13,953 nt of DNA, taken from contig CANPVY010000090.1 of NCBI GenBank assembly GCA_947581845.1, positions 1 to 13,953 on the forward strand. The letters are read 5' to 3'. Source of the stretch: an uncultured bacterium. GTDB taxonomy: Bacteria; Gemmatimonadota; Gemmatimonadetes; Palauibacterales; KS3-K002. This document shows, one piece after another, positions 6,803 to 13,701 of the stretch. Numbering within the stretch: the stretch's first letter is position 1; every line of letters starts with the position of its first letter. A program made the position numbers and the translations under genes. The notes beneath the pieces are model-generated. The model was given only the letters and a program-made list of their open reading frames with translations. It was not told the DNA's origin and did not search any database.

Positions 6803-7946
6803 CGACAGCTCGATCCCCACCGAGAGCGCCGACCACCTCGCGGTAACCCTCGATCAGCTCGGCGTTCTCGGCCGTCACGTCCCGTGCCTCGGCGCTGTGC
6901 CGTGCGTTCCGCGACAACGCCTCACGGAATTCGCGGTCGCGGCACAGCCGCACGATGGCCGCGGCATACGCAGAAGGCGCATGCGGCGGCACCAGCAGGC
7001 CGTCGTGTCCATCACATATGCTCTCGCGAAAGCCACCGGCGTCCGCAGCCACGACCGCCAGACCGGAAGCCATCGCCTCGAGCGCCACCAAGCCCAGTGT
7101 CTCGGTGACGGACGGCAGCACACAGACGTCAGAACTCGCGTAGACCTTCGCCAATTCCTCGTGTTGAACGAAGCCGATACGCCGGACCCATGGAGCGCGG
7201 CTCTCCAGGTCACGGGCGACGGGACCGTCGCCGATCAGCAGGAACATCGCCTCGGACCCAAGCTCGTCGTGCGCCGCCGACCACGCATCGATCAACACAT
7301 CCAGGTTCTTCTCCAGCGCCAGCCGGCCCACGTGCATAACCAGCGTCGCGCCCTCGTGAACGCCGAGCAGACGGCGCCAGGCGTGATCGCGCTTTGTCGG
7401 GTTGAACAGCGCCGTGTCCACGCCGCGGCCCCAGAGCACAGCGTGTGCCAGTCCGTGCTGGGTCAGCTTCTCGAGGACCGCCCGGCCCGGCGTGTGGGTT
7501 ACCGAGGCGGGCCCGTGGAACCAGAGCAGCCAGCGCCAGACCAGCGGCTCCAGCCAACCGACGCCGTAGTCGCGAGTGTAGCGGGGGAAGTCCGTGTGGA
7601 AGGATGTGACCAGCGGCAGGCCCCTGCGCAGCGCGTAGCGGCGCCCCACCAGACCCAGCGGCCCCTCGACGACCACGTGAACGAGCTCGGGCTCGAACTT
7701 ATCGAGGTAGCGGCGCACCCCACGGTACGACGGAAGCGAGAGACGAATGTCGGGATACGGCGGAAAGGGCACCGACCGCACACGCAGCTCACTCTCGGGC
7801 AGAGCACTCATCTTGCCCGGATAGCGGGGCGCGACGACGGCCACGGCGTGCCCGGCGGCACGCAGGTACTCGACCATCCGCTGGCACACCATGGTCACAC
7901 CGTTCACTTGCGGTGTGAACGTGTCGGTGACTATCGCGATCCGCAC
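6789..7946 (-). CDS. GT4-family (GT-B fold) glycosyltransferase, mannosyltransferase-like
   Basis: This is 385 residues. The N-terminal acceptor domain opens with MRIAIVTDTFTPQVNGV (1-17), the usual start of GT4 enzymes related to MgtA and PimB-type mannosyltransferases. Other signatures are SFHTDFPRY (115-123), the sugar-nucleotide site HVGRLALEKNLD (205-216, with Arg208 and Lys213), the LIGDGP turn (237-242) and the E-x7-E motif in TETLGLVALE (281-290, Glu282 and Glu290). The enzyme is a retaining glycosyltransferase that most likely moves a hexose from a nucleotide sugar to a lipid or glycan acceptor at the inner face of the membrane. GDP-mannose as donor is plausible but not shown. The GTG start has AGAGGT 6 bases upstream. 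It is last in the leftward gene run, 102 bp after the transporter gene, and overlaps the DUF4153 gene tail-to-tail. Confidence 0.93.
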   Translation of the reverse strand: MRIAIVTDTFTPQVNGVTMVCQRMVEYLRAAGHAVAVVAPRYPGKMSALPESELRVRSVPFPPYPDIRLSLPSYRGVRRYLDKFEPELVHVVVEGPLGLVGRRYALRRGLPLVTSFHTDFPRYTRDYGVGWLEPLVWRWLLWFHGPASVTHTPGRAVLEKLTQHGLAHAVLWGRGVDTALFNPTKRDHAWRRLLGVHEGATLVMHVGRLALEKNLDVLIDAWSAAHDELGSEAMFLLIGDGPVARDLESRAPWVRRIGFVQHEELAKVYASSDVCVLPSVTETLGLVALEAMASGLAVVAADAGGFRESICDGHDGLLVPPHAPSAYAAAIVRLCRDREFREALSRNARHSAEARDVTAENAELIEGYREVVGALGGDRAVATYA

Positions 7947-8048
7947 ACCGTTACCTCTAGCGCGATCACGTCAAGCTATCGCCACAGACCTGTACCAGAT
8001 ATGTAACCGACGCAGCGCCCGAATCTCTGTGCTGGCCGCCCCCGTGAG

Positions 8049-9461
8049 TCACGGAACCGCCGCAGCTGGCCGGGCCGCGATCTCGTCCGGCGCGCCCTCC
8101 CGAGCCGCGAGCAACGCCTGTCGGCGGCCCAGCCAGTAGCCCATCACGAGCCATACGCCGCAGATCGGCGTAGCGACGAAGGCGATCGCCGACATGCTGA
8201 GACCCAGCCACCCCATCAGCGCATACGACCAGGCTCCGATTTGATCGCCACCCCGGTAGACGAAAGTGTCGATGAGGTTCTTCGCTTTGTACTTCTCCTC
8301 ACGGCTGACGACGGTGTACAGCACCTCACGCGTCGGCCGTGCCACGGCATAGTTGCCAGCCCGGCGCAGCGTCTGGAACACGAACAGCACAGCGAGCAGC
8401 GGTGCGAAGCCCAGGCTGGAGAATCCGATCACGCACACCACTGGCAGCAGGGTGAGCGTCAACGCCACACCCAGCCACTTGATGAGTCTCCCGGTGAGGA
8501 ACGCCTGAGTGAAGATCGCCAGAACGTTGACCGCCAGATCGATCTTGGCGAAAAAGGCCGTGCGCACCGCACGGTCGGTGAAGGTCCGGTCGATGATCTC
8601 CGCCTGCTGGAAGTAGAGGAACGTCGCCGCGATCGTAAAGAGCAGCATGTAGCCGCAGATGCCCAGCAGGTAGGGCGAACGAATTACCCCGGCGATGCCC
8701 GCGAGGACACCGCCGCCGATAGGCTGCTCGGCCGCCCGCTCCGCCTCGCGGACCCCGTAACCGCGTGCCGGCTCTGCTTCTGGAAGTCCTGCCACCCTTG
8801 GTCCCGACTCCTCTGGAAGCCAGCGCGCCTCCATCGTTGATAGCGCCGACAGCCGACGCACGCACTGCACGGCCAGTTCCAGCAGCACGACAGAGATCGG
8901 AATCAGATGCACGGGACCCAGCGGCTCCGCCAGCGATGCAGTGGTCGCCGCGCCGACGATCGCCCCGAGCGTGCCGCCCAGGGCGATGAACCCGAACATG
9001 CGCTTCCCCTGCTCGCTGCGGAACATGTCCGCCATGAACGCCCAGAAGATCGAGACGACGAACAGGTTGAAGACGCTGACCCACCAGTAGAAGGCTCGCC
9101 CGATCCAGATGTTCGCGCTCTCCGGCATGAGCTTCAGCAGCGCGAAAAAGATCAGTAGGTTCCCGATGAAGAAGCGGTACGTGTAGGAAATGAAGCGCGT
9201 GCGCGGCAGCTTCGAGACCAGGGCAGCGAAGGGCGGATGCACCAGCAGCATCAAGATCAGTGTGCCCGTGAACAGCCAGGGCAGGTTGCGTACGCCGCTG
9301 GCAACGGCCATCTCGTCGCGGATTGGCCGCAAGACGTAGTAGCCGGAGAGCAGGAAGAAATAGTACGCGCACGACAGCAACAGCGCGCGCACCTCCCCCT
9401 CCTTCACATCGACGGCGCGCTGTAGAAGGCGCCTGAAGGGATTGGGCCGACCGCGGCTCAC
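8049..9461 (-). CDS. ATP/ADP translocase (NTT)-family nucleotide transporter
   Basis: This is 470 residues with about 12 hydrophobic segments split by a central charged, cytoplasmic loop (about 208-248). Family signatures are VDVKEGEVRALLLS (17-30), YYVLRPIRDEMA (41-52), and near the end RPTREVLYTVVSREEKYKAKN (375-395) followed by FVYRGGDQIG (400-409). This is the MFS-like NTP:NDP antiporter family (TC 2.A.12), best known from chlamydiae, rickettsiae and plastids, where members exchange ATP for ADP, import nucleotides, or in one chlamydial case import NAD+. Homologues in free-living bacteria are uncharacterised. The GTG start lies 8 bp after the stop of the upstream SDR gene, implying cotranscription and perhaps translational coupling; the nearest Shine-Dalgarno-like GAGGG is rather far (12 bases). 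Direction of transport and substrate are unknown. Confidence 0.9.
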   Translation of the reverse strand: MSRGRPNPFRRLLQRAVDVKEGEVRALLLSCAYYFFLLSGYYVLRPIRDEMAVASGVRNLPWLFTGTLILMLLVHPPFAALVSKLPRTRFISYTYRFFIGNLLIFFALLKLMPESANIWIGRAFYWWVSVFNLFVVSIFWAFMADMFRSEQGKRMFGFIALGGTLGAIVGAATTASLAEPLGPVHLIPISVVLLELAVQCVRRLSALSTMEARWLPEESGPRVAGLPEAEPARGYGVREAERAAEQPIGGGVLAGIAGVIRSPYLLGICGYMLLFTIAATFLYFQQAEIIDRTFTDRAVRTAFFAKIDLAVNVLAIFTQAFLTGRLIKWLGVALTLTLLPVVCVIGFSSLGFAPLLAVLFVFQTLRRAGNYAVARPTREVLYTVVSREEKYKAKNLIDTFVYRGGDQIGAWSYALMGWLGLSMSAIAFVATPICGVWLVMGYWLGRRQALLAAREGAPDEIAARPAAAVP

Positions 9462-9469
9462 CAGAACCG

Positions 9470-10612
9470 CTAGCCCTCAGCTTGCCGCGCGTGCCAGGCG
9501 GCCAGCACTCGCGCCTCCTTCTCCGCAGCGAGCCCCGTGCGCGGGCTCGTGCGCCGCTCCTCTGGCAGCGTTGCCCACCAGTCCAGCGTGTCCTTCGCCG
9601 TCACCGCCAACGGCCGGTACTTGAGTCCGGCCGCCACCGCGCGGCTGTTGTCGAAGAGGCAGAAGCCCGCATACTCACCGACAGGCGGCAACCACGCCGT
9701 CATCTCCGCCCAGGGAGCCACCTCGTGCTCCGCCAAAAACTCCGCATCGACCCAGGTGAACGAGATCTCGTTACTGACCACGGCCCGCATGCCGTACAGC
9801 AGCTCCGCCATGCTGAGCCTCGACAGCGGCCCGACACCACTGTAGGTGCCGATCGCACGCTGCTCGATCAGATGGATGTCGAACTCGGCCAGGTCGCGAG
9901 CATCGATGTACTGGGTAGGGTCGTTGGGCGTGCCCGGCGCCATCACCTCACCGCCGCGCGCGACGCGTACCGGCCAGTAGGTCCAGCGATCGGAGCGGTC
10001 GCCTGGGCCCACGATCAGGTGCGGCCGCACGATGATCGCCCCGTCCGGAAATGCTTTCCTGGTCTCCTCCTCGCAGAGCGCCTTCAGCGCGCCGTACGTC
10101 TCGCCGGTGACCTCCTCGATCGTCGGATCGTCGATCGTCGCTACGGATTCGTCCTCGGTCATGCCCGGCTTACTGTTGTCAGCGTGGACGGATAGTGACG
10201 ACGTGAACAGGTAAACGTCTACCGAACCCTTGAGCAGCCCCGCCGACTGGCGGACCCAGCGCGGGATCGACGCCGAATTATCGATCACTCCATCCCACTC
10301 ACGGCCCTTCAGTGCCTCGAGGTTGTCGTCACGATCGCCGACCAGCTTCTCGACCCGATCAAAGACCTCCCGATGCACGGTTGGTTCCGTCCTGCCCCGG
10401 TTGAAGATCGTTACCTCATGGCCGCGAGCCAGAGCGTAGTAGATCTGGTGAGGCCCAGTGAACGCGGTGCCACCGAGGATCAGGATGCGCAGCGGCTTCT
10501 CCGCCTGCGGGATCTGCGGTCGCTGGGCGATCGCCTCCTCGAACCTGCCCAGGCTCAGCGCGCCACCGGCGGCGGCCGTCATCATCAGGAACTCTCGTCT
10601 CGTCGTCGGCAT
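9470..10612 (-). CDS. Tat-exported NAD-dependent epimerase/dehydratase (SDR-B)
   Basis: This is 380 residues from ATG 10612, chosen over the longer open frame because AGGAGT lies 7 bases upstream and the product then begins exactly like its neighbour. The twin-arginine signal is TTRREFL (3-9), a hydrophobic Ala/Gly/Leu stretch, and an AIA/Q cleavage site (27-30). The mature part is an extended SDR: Rossmann motif LILGGTAFTG (44-53), NRGR (71-74), the catalytic pair in TYGALK (Tyr173, Lys177), then IVRPHLIVGPGDR and YIDARDLAEF. Compared with the neighbouring copy, the central glycine of GxxGxxG is Ala. The family uses NAD(P) on sugar-like or related substrates; the substrate is unknown. It is about two-thirds identical to the upstream copy and 8 bp from the transporter gene. 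Confidence 0.9.
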   Translation of the reverse strand: MPTTRREFLMMTAAAGGALSLGRFEEAIAQRPQIPQAEKPLRILILGGTAFTGPHQIYYALARGHEVTIFNRGRTEPTVHREVFDRVEKLVGDRDDNLEALKGREWDGVIDNSASIPRWVRQSAGLLKGSVDVYLFTSSLSVHADNSKPGMTEDESVATIDDPTIEEVTGETYGALKALCEEETRKAFPDGAIIVRPHLIVGPGDRSDRWTYWPVRVARGGEVMAPGTPNDPTQYIDARDLAEFDIHLIEQRAIGTYSGVGPLSRLSMAELLYGMRAVVSNEISFTWVDAEFLAEHEVAPWAEMTAWLPPVGEYAGFCLFDNSRAVAAGLKYRPLAVTAKDTLDWWATLPEERRTSPRTGLAAEKEARVLAAWHARQAEG

Positions 10613-10701
10613 GAGCCTCACTCCTATCGACACGGTTGAACGGTGATTCGCAGACGGATGGTCGTCAGCTGTCGCCAATCAACACTACGGCCCTCGGCGT
10701 A

Positions 10702-11832
10702 TTACGATTCAACGCGTCGGGCATGCCAGGCGGCCAGCACCTCGGCCTCACGCTCGGCTGAGAGGCCAGCACGTGGCCGCGTCCACCGCTCCTCGGGCAA
10801 AGACTTCCACCATTCCAGAGTATCCTGTGCGGTCACGGCGAGGGGCCGGAAGCTCAAACCCTTCTCGATAGCGCGGGTCCGGCTGATGCTGCCGTAGCCC
10901 TCATTGCCGTCCCCCGGCGGCAGCCACGCCGGCATGTGGGACCACGGTCGCACATTGTGCTCGGCGAGGAAGTCGGCGTTCACCCACGTGAACGAGACAG
11001 CCACACTGGTGATCGCGCGGATACCGTAGAGCATCCCGGCGATGGAGAGGTGAGACCTCGGCCCGACGGCGTTGTACACGCCCGGCTCACGCCGCTCGAC
11101 CATGTGGACGCACCATTCGGCCAGGTCCCGGGCATCGATGTAGCGTACGAGATCCGTGGGGTCACCCGGCGCCAGCACCTCGCTGCCCCGATCGATGCGC
11201 ACCGGCCAGTATGTCCAGCGGTCCGTCCGATCGCCCGGTCCAACGATCAGTCCAGGCCGCACGATCGTTGCCCGGCCCGGGAACGCGCGCTGCGCCTCCC
11301 GCTCACAGAGCGCCTTGAGCGCCCCGTAAGTGCGACCGGTCACCTCCTCGATCGTCGGGTCGTCTATGGTCCTCACCGGCGCCGTCTCGTCCATCCCCGG
11401 CTCAGGAAAGCCCTGGTAGACGGAAAGCGTCGAAATGTAGAGGTACTGACCCACGGCATCCTCGAGCAGCTGAGCCGAGTCCCGCACCCAGCGCGGAATC
11501 GAGGCGGAATTGTCAATAACAGCGTCCCATTCCCGACCTTTCAAGGCTTCCAGATCGCCGTCGCGATCGCCGCGTAGCTTCTCCACCTCCGGGAACAGGT
11601 GCGGGTTGGTCCGGCCGCGGTTGAATAGGGTGACCGTATGCCCGCGGGCGAGCGCGTAGCGCACCTGGTGAGGGCCGATGAAGCCCGTCCCGCCGAGGAT
11701 CAGGATGCGCAGTGGCACCTCCGCGCTGGACACCGCAGAGCCCTGCGCAAAGGCGCGATCCAGGGTCCCAAAGCACAGCGCCCCGGATGCCGCAGCTGAC
11801 AACTGGAGGAACTCTCGTCTCGTCGTGGGCAT
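10702..11832 (-). CDS. Tat-exported NAD-dependent epimerase/dehydratase (SDR-A)
   Basis: This is 376 residues. The twin-arginine signal TTRREFLQ (3-10) is followed by a hydrophobic Ala/Leu stretch and an AFA/Q cleavage site (27-30). The extended SDR fold shows the full Rossmann motif LILGGTGFIG (44-53), NRGRTNP (71-77), STLSVY (134-139), the YxxxK pair in TYGALK (Tyr169, Lys173), IVRPGLIVGPGDR and the RYIDARDLAEW segment. The ATG has GAGGAG 7 bases upstream. It is the first gene of the leftward run and the more canonical of the two copies. SDR-B follows after 89 bp. Export is predicted from the signal; because Tat substrates fold before export, it could cross the membrane with NAD(P) already bound. 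Substrate unknown. Confidence 0.91.
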   Translation of the reverse strand: MPTTRREFLQLSAAASGALCFGTLDRAFAQGSAVSSAEVPLRILILGGTGFIGPHQVRYALARGHTVTLFNRGRTNPHLFPEVEKLRGDRDGDLEALKGREWDAVIDNSASIPRWVRDSAQLLEDAVGQYLYISTLSVYQGFPEPGMDETAPVRTIDDPTIEEVTGRTYGALKALCEREAQRAFPGRATIVRPGLIVGPGDRTDRWTYWPVRIDRGSEVLAPGDPTDLVRYIDARDLAEWCVHMVERREPGVYNAVGPRSHLSIAGMLYGIRAITSVAVSFTWVNADFLAEHNVRPWSHMPAWLPPGDGNEGYGSISRTRAIEKGLSFRPLAVTAQDTLEWWKSLPEERWTRPRAGLSAEREAEVLAAWHARRVES

Positions 11833-11937
11833 ACCTGTTCTCCTCGGTAGTCGCGCGGGCTCGCTGTCAGACTGAGGGGATCGCGGGCCGTTTTCTCGCT
11901 CTCAATCTTGAATGCGCCCGAAAGCTACGGGCCCAAG

Positions 11938-11998
11938 CGTTCGACGACCAGACGCGTCGGTATCCCCCGCGTTGCGGCCAAGCCGTCGTCAGCTAACG
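11938..11998. repeat. Imperfect inverted repeat in the divergent SDR-A / amidohydrolase spacer
   Basis: CGTT (11938-11941) and GACGAC (11943-11948) can pair with AACG (11995-11998) and GTCGTC (11985-11990). This leaves unpaired C on one side and AGCT on the other, and encloses a GACGCGTC palindrome (11951-11958). The whole 225-bp spacer (11833-12057) must hold promoters for both directions, but I see no strong -35/-10 pair. The repeat may be an operator region or a chance hairpin. Confidence 0.25.
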
Positions 11999-12047
11999 TT
12001 ATGCCATCCGGCACTCTTGCACGAAGGTCTCGCGAACCTCAGAACCC

Positions 12048-12053
12048 GGAGGA
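12048..12053 (+). promoter_or_regulatory. Ribosome binding site deciding the amidohydrolase start
   Basis: GGAGGA lies 4 bases before GTG 12058. Starting there gives a product that begins directly with a signal peptide, whereas the longer open frame back to 11908 adds 50 residues of unstructured, Arg/Pro-rich sequence. Confidence 0.6.
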
Positions 12054-12057
12054 TCCC

Positions 12058-13350
12058 GTGCAGCGATCAACCGTTCTCCTCGCCTGGCTCGTCCTTGCCA
12101 GCCCGCGGCTCGGCGCCGCCCAATCCACAGACATCGATCAGGCAGTGAACCGCTTCGCCGCAGAGATCATCGAGCAGCGCCACAAGATCCACCAGAACCC
12201 GGAACTCGGCAACCGAGAGTTCAAGACGGCGGAGTTGGTGGCCCAGCATCTACGCAAGCTCGGACTGGATGAGATCCAGACTGGCGTTGCTCACACCGGC
12301 GTCGTCGGCATCTTGCGCGGAGGCATGCCGGGTCCGGTCGTCGCCGTACGCGCCGACATGGACGCCCTGCCGATAACGGAGGACACCCCCTACCCGTTCA
12401 AGTCCACGGTGCGCACCACATACCTGGGTCAGGAAGTCGGTGTCAGCCACGCCTGCGGCCACGACATCCACACCTCCGTTCAGCTCGGCGTCGCATCGGT
12501 CCTCGCTTCGCTGCGCGACCAGATCCCCGGCACGGTGACGTTCATCTTCCAGCCCGCCGAAGAGGGACCGCCACCAGGCGAACAGGGTGGCGCCAGCTTG
12601 ATGCTGGAGGAGGGCCTGTTCGAGAATCTGCAGCCGACCGCGATCTTCGCCCTTCACAGCAACCCTGCTCTGGAGGTCGGTCACGTCGGCTACACCGTCG
12701 GCCCCGCCCTCGCCGCCGTCGACCACTTCCGCATCGCGATCCACGGCAAAGGGGCGCACGCCGCCGCCCCGCATCTGAGCGTCGACCCCATCGTCATGGC
12801 TTCGCAGGCCGTGATGGCACTCCAGACCATCCGCTCGCGTAACCTTCCTCCGCTGGAACCCAGCGTGGTCACCGTGGGCATCATCCGTGGCGGCGAGCGC
12901 TTCAACATCATTCCTGAGGTGGTCCACCTGGAGGGCACGGTCCGAACCTACAACTCAGAGATAAGGGATGCCGTCGAGCATCGCATGAACGAAATCCTGA
13001 GCGGTATCACGCGAGCGGGCGGTGGAACTCACGAACTCGCATATGACCGGGGTGCACCGCCCACCATCAACGACCCGACCCTCGCACGGGCCAGCGCCCC
13101 GACCCTTGCCCGCGTCCTGGGAAGCGAGAACGTCCACCTGATCGATCCGCTGATGGCGGGCGAAGACTTCGCCTACTTCGCCAACGAGGTGCCGGGCTTC
13201 TACTTCACGCTCGGCACCACCAGGCCGGGGACAACCTCGGGCGGCCTACACACTCCCACTCTCATGGGCGATGACAGCGCCGTGCCCGTCGGCATGCGCG
13301 TCATGGCGAACGTGCTGCTCGACTACCTGAGAGCCCACAGTCCGCGCTAG
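12058..13350 (+). CDS. Secreted M20-family amidohydrolase (M20D, aminoacylase/hippurate hydrolase-like)
   Basis: This is 430 residues. A signal peptide (MQRSTVLLAWLVLASPRLGA and on, probable cleavage near residue 21) sends it across the cytoplasmic membrane. The mature enzyme follows the M20D order: RHKIHQNPELGNREF (41-55), the metal-site aspartate region VRADMDALPITE (97-108), HACGHDIH (131-138), FQPAEEGPPPGE (164-175, with the catalytic and metal-binding glutamates), ALHSNP (198-203), and the lid-domain GKGAHAAAPH (230-239). A late GEDFAYFANEVPGFYF segment supplies the remaining metal histidine/acid neighbourhood. Such enzymes hydrolyse N-acyl or N-aryl amide bonds of amino acids with one or two divalent metals. 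All visible core motifs are intact. It is divergent from the SDR pair across 225 bp, and transcribed alone toward the TetR gene. Confidence 0.93.
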   Translation: MQRSTVLLAWLVLASPRLGAAQSTDIDQAVNRFAAEIIEQRHKIHQNPELGNREFKTAELVAQHLRKLGLDEIQTGVAHTGVVGILRGGMPGPVVAVRADMDALPITEDTPYPFKSTVRTTYLGQEVGVSHACGHDIHTSVQLGVASVLASLRDQIPGTVTFIFQPAEEGPPPGEQGGASLMLEEGLFENLQPTAIFALHSNPALEVGHVGYTVGPALAAVDHFRIAIHGKGAHAAAPHLSVDPIVMASQAVMALQTIRSRNLPPLEPSVVTVGIIRGGERFNIIPEVVHLEGTVRTYNSEIRDAVEHRMNEILSGITRAGGGTHELAYDRGAPPTINDPTLARASAPTLARVLGSENVHLIDPLMAGEDFAYFANEVPGFYFTLGTTRPGTTSGGLHTPTLMGDDSAVPVGMRVMANVLLDYLRAHSPR

Positions 13351-13626
13351 CCCTCGACAGGCTCCGCCCCGGCCTGCGTCCGCTCCCGGCCGCTGGCTGC
13401 GTCGCCGGACGCCCCGCCGGTGGACATCGGTACGGTTTCCGGTGGCACGATCGACGCGGTCGTCTTCGGCAATGTTGCCTTCGCCGTTAAGCGTGGCGCC
13501 AGCCGGTGACATCAATCCCGTCGCCACGTTTGACGTGACGACCGCCGCCGACTTGCGGGCTTTCGCAGTCGCGGTTGGCACGCAGGTGAACCGCATTTCC
13601 GCACCTGTGACCTGCGCTGGCGCCGG

Positions 13627-13655
13627 TTGACAATTTGCAGGACTGCGGTCATGAT
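13627..13655 (+). promoter_or_regulatory. Promoter of the TetR-family gene
   Basis: A consensus TTGACA (13627-13632) is followed at exactly 17 bp by CATGAT (13650-13655), which matches four of six -10 bases. Transcription would start near 13662, leaving a leader of about 40 nt before ATG 13702. Confidence 0.5.
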
Positions 13656-13667
13656 TGACTGCGGTCA
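13640..13667 (+). promoter_or_regulatory. Twofold repeated half-palindrome overlapping the TetR promoter (candidate operator)
   Basis: The 11-mer GACTGCGGTCA occurs at 13641-13651 and again at 13657-13667, a 16-bp period. The second copy with its flanking T, TGACTGCGGTCA, is itself a near-palindrome (TGAC...GTCA). The first copy covers the end of the spacer and the first two bases of the -10 box, and the second lies across the predicted transcription start. This is where an autorepressor would bind; binding is inferred. Confidence 0.45.
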
Positions 13668-13701
13668 CGTATCTGAACCTTTTGTGTTGGGCTGCGAGAG
13701 G

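Larger units (their letters stand above)
13351..13701. other. 351-bp spacer without a supported gene
   Basis: The left part begins with a GC-rich stretch containing CCCTCGACAGGCTC, a motif often seen between genes in GC-rich bacteria. The middle (13420-13630) has two overlapping forward frames that each end at TGA (13509 and 13630) and together read as a beta-like, Val/Ala/Thr-rich peptide. It also has a long open minus-strand frame. None has a ribosome binding site or a family I recognise. The right part holds the promoter and repeats of the TetR gene. Confidence 0.5.

Noticed and set aside
6897..8006. Plus-strand open frame of 369 codons opposite the glycosyltransferase gene
   Set aside because: The minus strand carries full GT4 motifs; the plus frame is Gln/His/Arg-rich antisense noise.
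8326..9372. Minus-strand open frame of 348 codons inside the transporter gene
   Set aside because: It is a shifted frame of the NTT gene with no motifs; the overlapping true frame has family signatures from end to end.
10613..10678. 22-residue N-terminal extension of SDR-B
   Set aside because: The ATG at 10612 has a well-spaced AGGAGT and gives a Tat signal starting exactly like the paralog.
11908..12057. 50-residue N-terminal extension of the amidohydrolase
   Set aside because: It would bury the signal peptide; GTG 12058 has GGAGGA just upstream.
13353..13366. CTCGACAGGCTCCG after the amidohydrolase stop, like the intergenic CTTCGACAGGCTC motif of many GC-rich genomes
   Set aside because: There is only one copy in this window with no paired element, so it cannot be called a repeat from this sequence alone.
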